Positions 6,450 to 8,513 of a DNA stretch of 8,513 bases are shown in pieces. The notes beneath the pieces were generated by a model, which saw only the letters and a program-made list of their open reading frames with translations, had not been told where the DNA came from and did not search any database. Origin of the DNA: CAZXYF01 sp964644705 (GTDB lineage Bacteria > Planctomycetota > Brocadiia > SM23-32); assembly GCA_964644705.1 (NCBI GenBank), contig CAZXYF010000134.1, forward strand, positions 1 through 8,513, in the 5' to 3' direction. The position numbers were made by a program, and so were the translations under genes. Each line of letters begins with the position of its first letter. Position 1 is the stretch's first letter.

Positions 6450-6950
6450 ATGCCCGGTAACTGGAAAGTTAATAAGTCGAAGAACGCGTGTGCCAGGTGC
6501 AGCGCAGAGTTTGAGGCTGGGGAAGCCTATTTCTCGGCCCTGCGTGAAACGGATGAACGTACGGATGAGCCATTCCGGCGGTCGGATTATTGTATGAGCT
6601 GCTGGCAGGGGGAAGATGCATCACAGTTTTTTTCCTATTGGAAGACCGTTTGCCGTAAAGAAGAAAGCCAGCCAAAGGTCAATACGGCCGTCGTCTTCGA
6701 TTTTTTTCACAAACTGGAAGATTCGGATCACCCGGATCGTCGAGAAATGCGATTTGTGCTGGCTCTGTATCTCGCGCGCCGCAAGGCGCTGAAGTTCCAA
6801 AAAGTGAAGGAACGAGACGGTGCGGACGTCCTTATTTTCAAAAAAACCGGCGGAGATGGCACCATATCGGTGGAAGATCCTGACCTGACCGAGAAACAGA
6901 TTGATGTCGCCACCGATCGACTGAAAGCCCTGTTTACCGAGGAGCTGTAA
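6450..6950 (+). CDS. Small protein with a putative four-cysteine zinc site, function unknown
   Basis: I do not recognise this 166-residue protein. Near the N-terminus Cys14-x2-Cys17 and Cys48-x2-Cys51 (CARC and CMSC) form a probable treble-clef or zinc-ribbon site with an acidic and aromatic stretch between them. The motif YCMSCW is followed by an aromatic segment (FFSYWKTV). The rest (about 80-166) is charged and predicted helical, with FDFFHKLEDSDHP and an ALYLARRKALKF segment, then a short beta-like DVLIFKK. There is no signal peptide or membrane helix, so it is probably cytosolic. The ATG lies six bases after the fchA-like stop and has no clear ribosome site, suggesting translation coupled to the upstream gene. 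A nucleic-acid or protein adaptor role would be a guess. Confidence 0.85.
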   Translation: MPGNWKVNKSKNACARCSAEFEAGEAYFSALRETDERTDEPFRRSDYCMSCWQGEDASQFFSYWKTVCRKEESQPKVNTAVVFDFFHKLEDSDHPDRREMRFVLALYLARRKALKFQKVKERDGADVLIFKKTGGDGTISVEDPDLTEKQIDVATDRLKALFTEEL

Positions 6951-6970
6951 TGAATATTTATTGCCCTATC

Positions 6971-6976
6971 GGAGAG
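6971..6976 (+). promoter_or_regulatory. Ribosome binding site for the phosphohexomutase gene
   Basis: GGAGAG lies seven bases before the GTG at 6984 and fixes that start. The 33-base gap after the zinc-ribbon gene also contains an ATG at 6950, overlapping the preceding stop as TAATG, but it opens only a 14-codon frame. Confidence 0.8.
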
Positions 6977-6983
6977 AGTAACC

Positions 6984-8408
6984 GTGAATTTTGACGATAG
7001 TGTGTTCAAAGCCAACGATATACGGGCCCCGTATCCGGAACACATTGATGAAGCATTCGCGCATGCGCTGGGTCAGGCCGTTGTTAGCGAACTGGATAAC
7101 CAGAAGGTGCTACTGGGACGGGATTGTCGCTTGAGTTCCCCCTCCATGGCCGGAGCCGCCGGTGCGGGAGTCCGGGCCGCCGGGGGACAAATCGGTTACG
7201 TCGGACTCTGCCCCAGTGAGTTGATTTATTACCTGATGGGGGATGAACGCGGATACGACGTGGCGGTCATGGTTACCGCCAGCCATAATCCACCCGAATA
7301 TAACGGGTTCAAACTGGTGGGATCCGGTGGCGCCCCCGTGACCTCAGCAGACGGTTTGGGGGCGATAAAAGAGTGGATGCAGGAAGCCCCGGAACCCGGG
7401 GGGGACAGTTTCTCCGAACCGGAACAAACGGTATTTGCCCGGGGGGAATATGTGAATTACGTTATGGATCATACCGGGGGCAGGAAGGATTTTTCGGACG
7501 TGGACGTGGTGGTGGATCCCGGGAACGGGACCGGCGGGGTGTTATGGGATGATCTGGAAGAAGCGACGGGACTGGAGGCGGTCAAGATGAATTACAAACC
7601 CGACGGGCGTTTCCCGGCGCACATGCCAAATCCCGCCAAGATGAAAAACGTGCAGCCGCTGATCGATCGGGTTCGAGAGGAAGAGGCGGACATCGGCTTC
7701 TGTTTCGATGGTGATTCCGACCGGACCGTCGCGGTGCTGGACGATGGCCGGGTGATGGGCGGCAGTCAGATGATTGCCGCGCTGGTGGATAGCCTGTTCG
7801 CCGATGACTCATCGGCCCATTCAGCGGTAAGCATGACATCGAGCCGGAAACTGCTGGATTTTCTCCGGAAGCGAGGCCCCGAACCGCTCATAGTTCCTGT
7901 GGGGCATGCCAAGGTGAAGAGGATCATGCGATCCAATCCGGATATCGACTTTGCCGGGGAGGAGTCCGGCCATTATTTTTTCCGGGAATTCTTCTGCTGT
8001 GAAAGTGCCTTGATGACGACGCTCTATCTCCTCCAGTCCGTGGCGGATGAGCGGCTTCAGACCCTCATTGGCGAACTGCCCGGCCCGTGGGTACAGCCCG
8101 ACCCCGAACCCGCATTCCACTACACCGAACGTTCGGAAGCCCTGGCGGCAAGCAGGACGGCGGCGCTGGAGACATTGGATATGTTTCCGGACGAACGTGA
8201 AATAATGTGTGAATTCGAGTGGGAAATTCGGCGTGACTGTGAACGGGAGGATATTGAAAACGCGACGGGCGTCCGCGTGGACTATGCCGATTGGTGGTTC
8301 GCGGTGCGCCCGTCGGGTACCGAACCTCTGGCTCGTCTGGCCGGGGAGGCACGAACGGAAGATCTGTTGAATGAAAGACTTAACGCCATCGGGCGTTTCT
8401 TCGAGTGA
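6984..8408 (+). CDS. Phosphoglucomutase/phosphomannomutase family enzyme
   Basis: This 474-residue cytosolic alpha-D-phosphohexomutase moves phosphate between C6 and C1 of glucose or mannose phosphate and supplies sugar-1-phosphates for nucleotide sugars and envelope polysaccharides. All four family sites are visible: FKANDIR near the N-terminus (8-14), the phosphoserine loop TASHNP (99-103 plus P; catalytic Ser100), the metal site DGDSDR (242-247), the sugar-selecting GEESGH (325-330) and the phosphate-binding RPSGTEP (442-448) in domain 4. The sugar loop GEESGH is the type found in PMM/PGM enzymes with dual specificity and does not tell glucose from mannose. One small oddity is DIRA where DIRG is usual. 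The length is normal and the frame intact. The start is a GTG preceded by GGAGAG. It is the last complete gene of the plus-strand run, with an envelope enzyme (L,D-transpeptidase) at the other end of the run. Confidence 0.93.
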   Translation: MNFDDSVFKANDIRAPYPEHIDEAFAHALGQAVVSELDNQKVLLGRDCRLSSPSMAGAAGAGVRAAGGQIGYVGLCPSELIYYLMGDERGYDVAVMVTASHNPPEYNGFKLVGSGGAPVTSADGLGAIKEWMQEAPEPGGDSFSEPEQTVFARGEYVNYVMDHTGGRKDFSDVDVVVDPGNGTGGVLWDDLEEATGLEAVKMNYKPDGRFPAHMPNPAKMKNVQPLIDRVREEEADIGFCFDGDSDRTVAVLDDGRVMGGSQMIAALVDSLFADDSSAHSAVSMTSSRKLLDFLRKRGPEPLIVPVGHAKVKRIMRSNPDIDFAGEESGHYFFREFFCCESALMTTLYLLQSVADERLQTLIGELPGPWVQPDPEPAFHYTERSEALAASRTAALETLDMFPDEREIMCEFEWEIRRDCEREDIENATGVRVDYADWWFAVRPSGTEPLARLAGEARTEDLLNERLNAIGRFFE

Positions 8409-8505
8409 GCTTCCAGGGTCCCCTTTATCGTTCTCCTCTGCCGGTTTCCTTCGTTGACTGTCTGGAGTAGGAACACCGGGGAACGGCCGACGAAGGCGAA
8501 GGACG

Positions 8506-8511
8506 AAGGAG
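8506..8511 (+). promoter_or_regulatory. Probable ribosome binding site of a gene beyond the window
   Basis: AAGGAG lies three bases from the window edge, within a run of three CGAAGG repeats (8491-8509). The 97 bases before it hold no gene. The spacing would allow a plus-strand start codon just outside the window. The start itself cannot be seen. Confidence 0.4.
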
Positions 8512-8513
8512 AT

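Noticed and set aside
8448..8509. Terminator after the hexomutase gene from CCTTCGT/ACGAAGG
   Set aside because: The stem is only 7 bp with a 48-base loop and no T-run follows; the right arm is better explained as part of a CGAAGG repeat.

Overview
This window is about 8.5 kb from a moderately GC-rich bacterium. It holds seven protein genes, plus a long gene-free stretch at the left end packed with small palindromes. The gene content is a KtrAB-type potassium uptake pair, a pentapeptide-repeat potassium channel, a LysM/L,D-transpeptidase, a cyclodeaminase-family folate enzyme, a zinc-ribbon orphan protein and a phosphohexomutase. The dispersed GC-rich palindromes and the small zinc-ribbon orphan would fit an environmental lineage such as the PVC group, but the taxonomic guess is weak: nothing here is diagnostic.

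Left part (1-842): no credible gene. From about 80 to 660 there is an array of short GC hairpins in two classes. In one class every one of five stems is followed, after exactly three bases, by GCAGA. The block reads as two degenerate copies of one module. At its right edge (718-792) is a larger nested inverted repeat.

Potassium block (843-4531): reading leftwards on the minus strand, a KtrB/TrkH translocating subunit (2260-3639) is followed, after a gap of about 470 bases with a 15-bp hairpin, by a two-helix potassium channel whose cytosolic N-terminus is a pentapeptide-repeat domain (843-1790). The KtrA/TrkA gating subunit (3818-4531) is divergent from ktrB. A good sigma70-like promoter for ktrB (3701-3729) lies in the shared upstream region and argues against the longest possible ktrB start. 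Together these genes suggest a K+ uptake system beside a separate K+ channel that could serve as a leak or efflux route.

Right part (4657-8408): four plus-strand genes in close succession form a likely operon: the membrane-anchored LysM/YkuD L,D-transpeptidase, the FchA-like folate enzyme, the zinc-ribbon protein and the phosphoglucomutase/phosphomannomutase. Three of the four have strong Shine-Dalgarno sequences that fix their starts. Cell-wall cross-linking and sugar-phosphate supply fit together in an envelope theme; the folate enzyme and the orphan protein do not obviously belong. The window ends with an AAGGAG just before the edge, so another plus-strand gene probably starts immediately beyond it.
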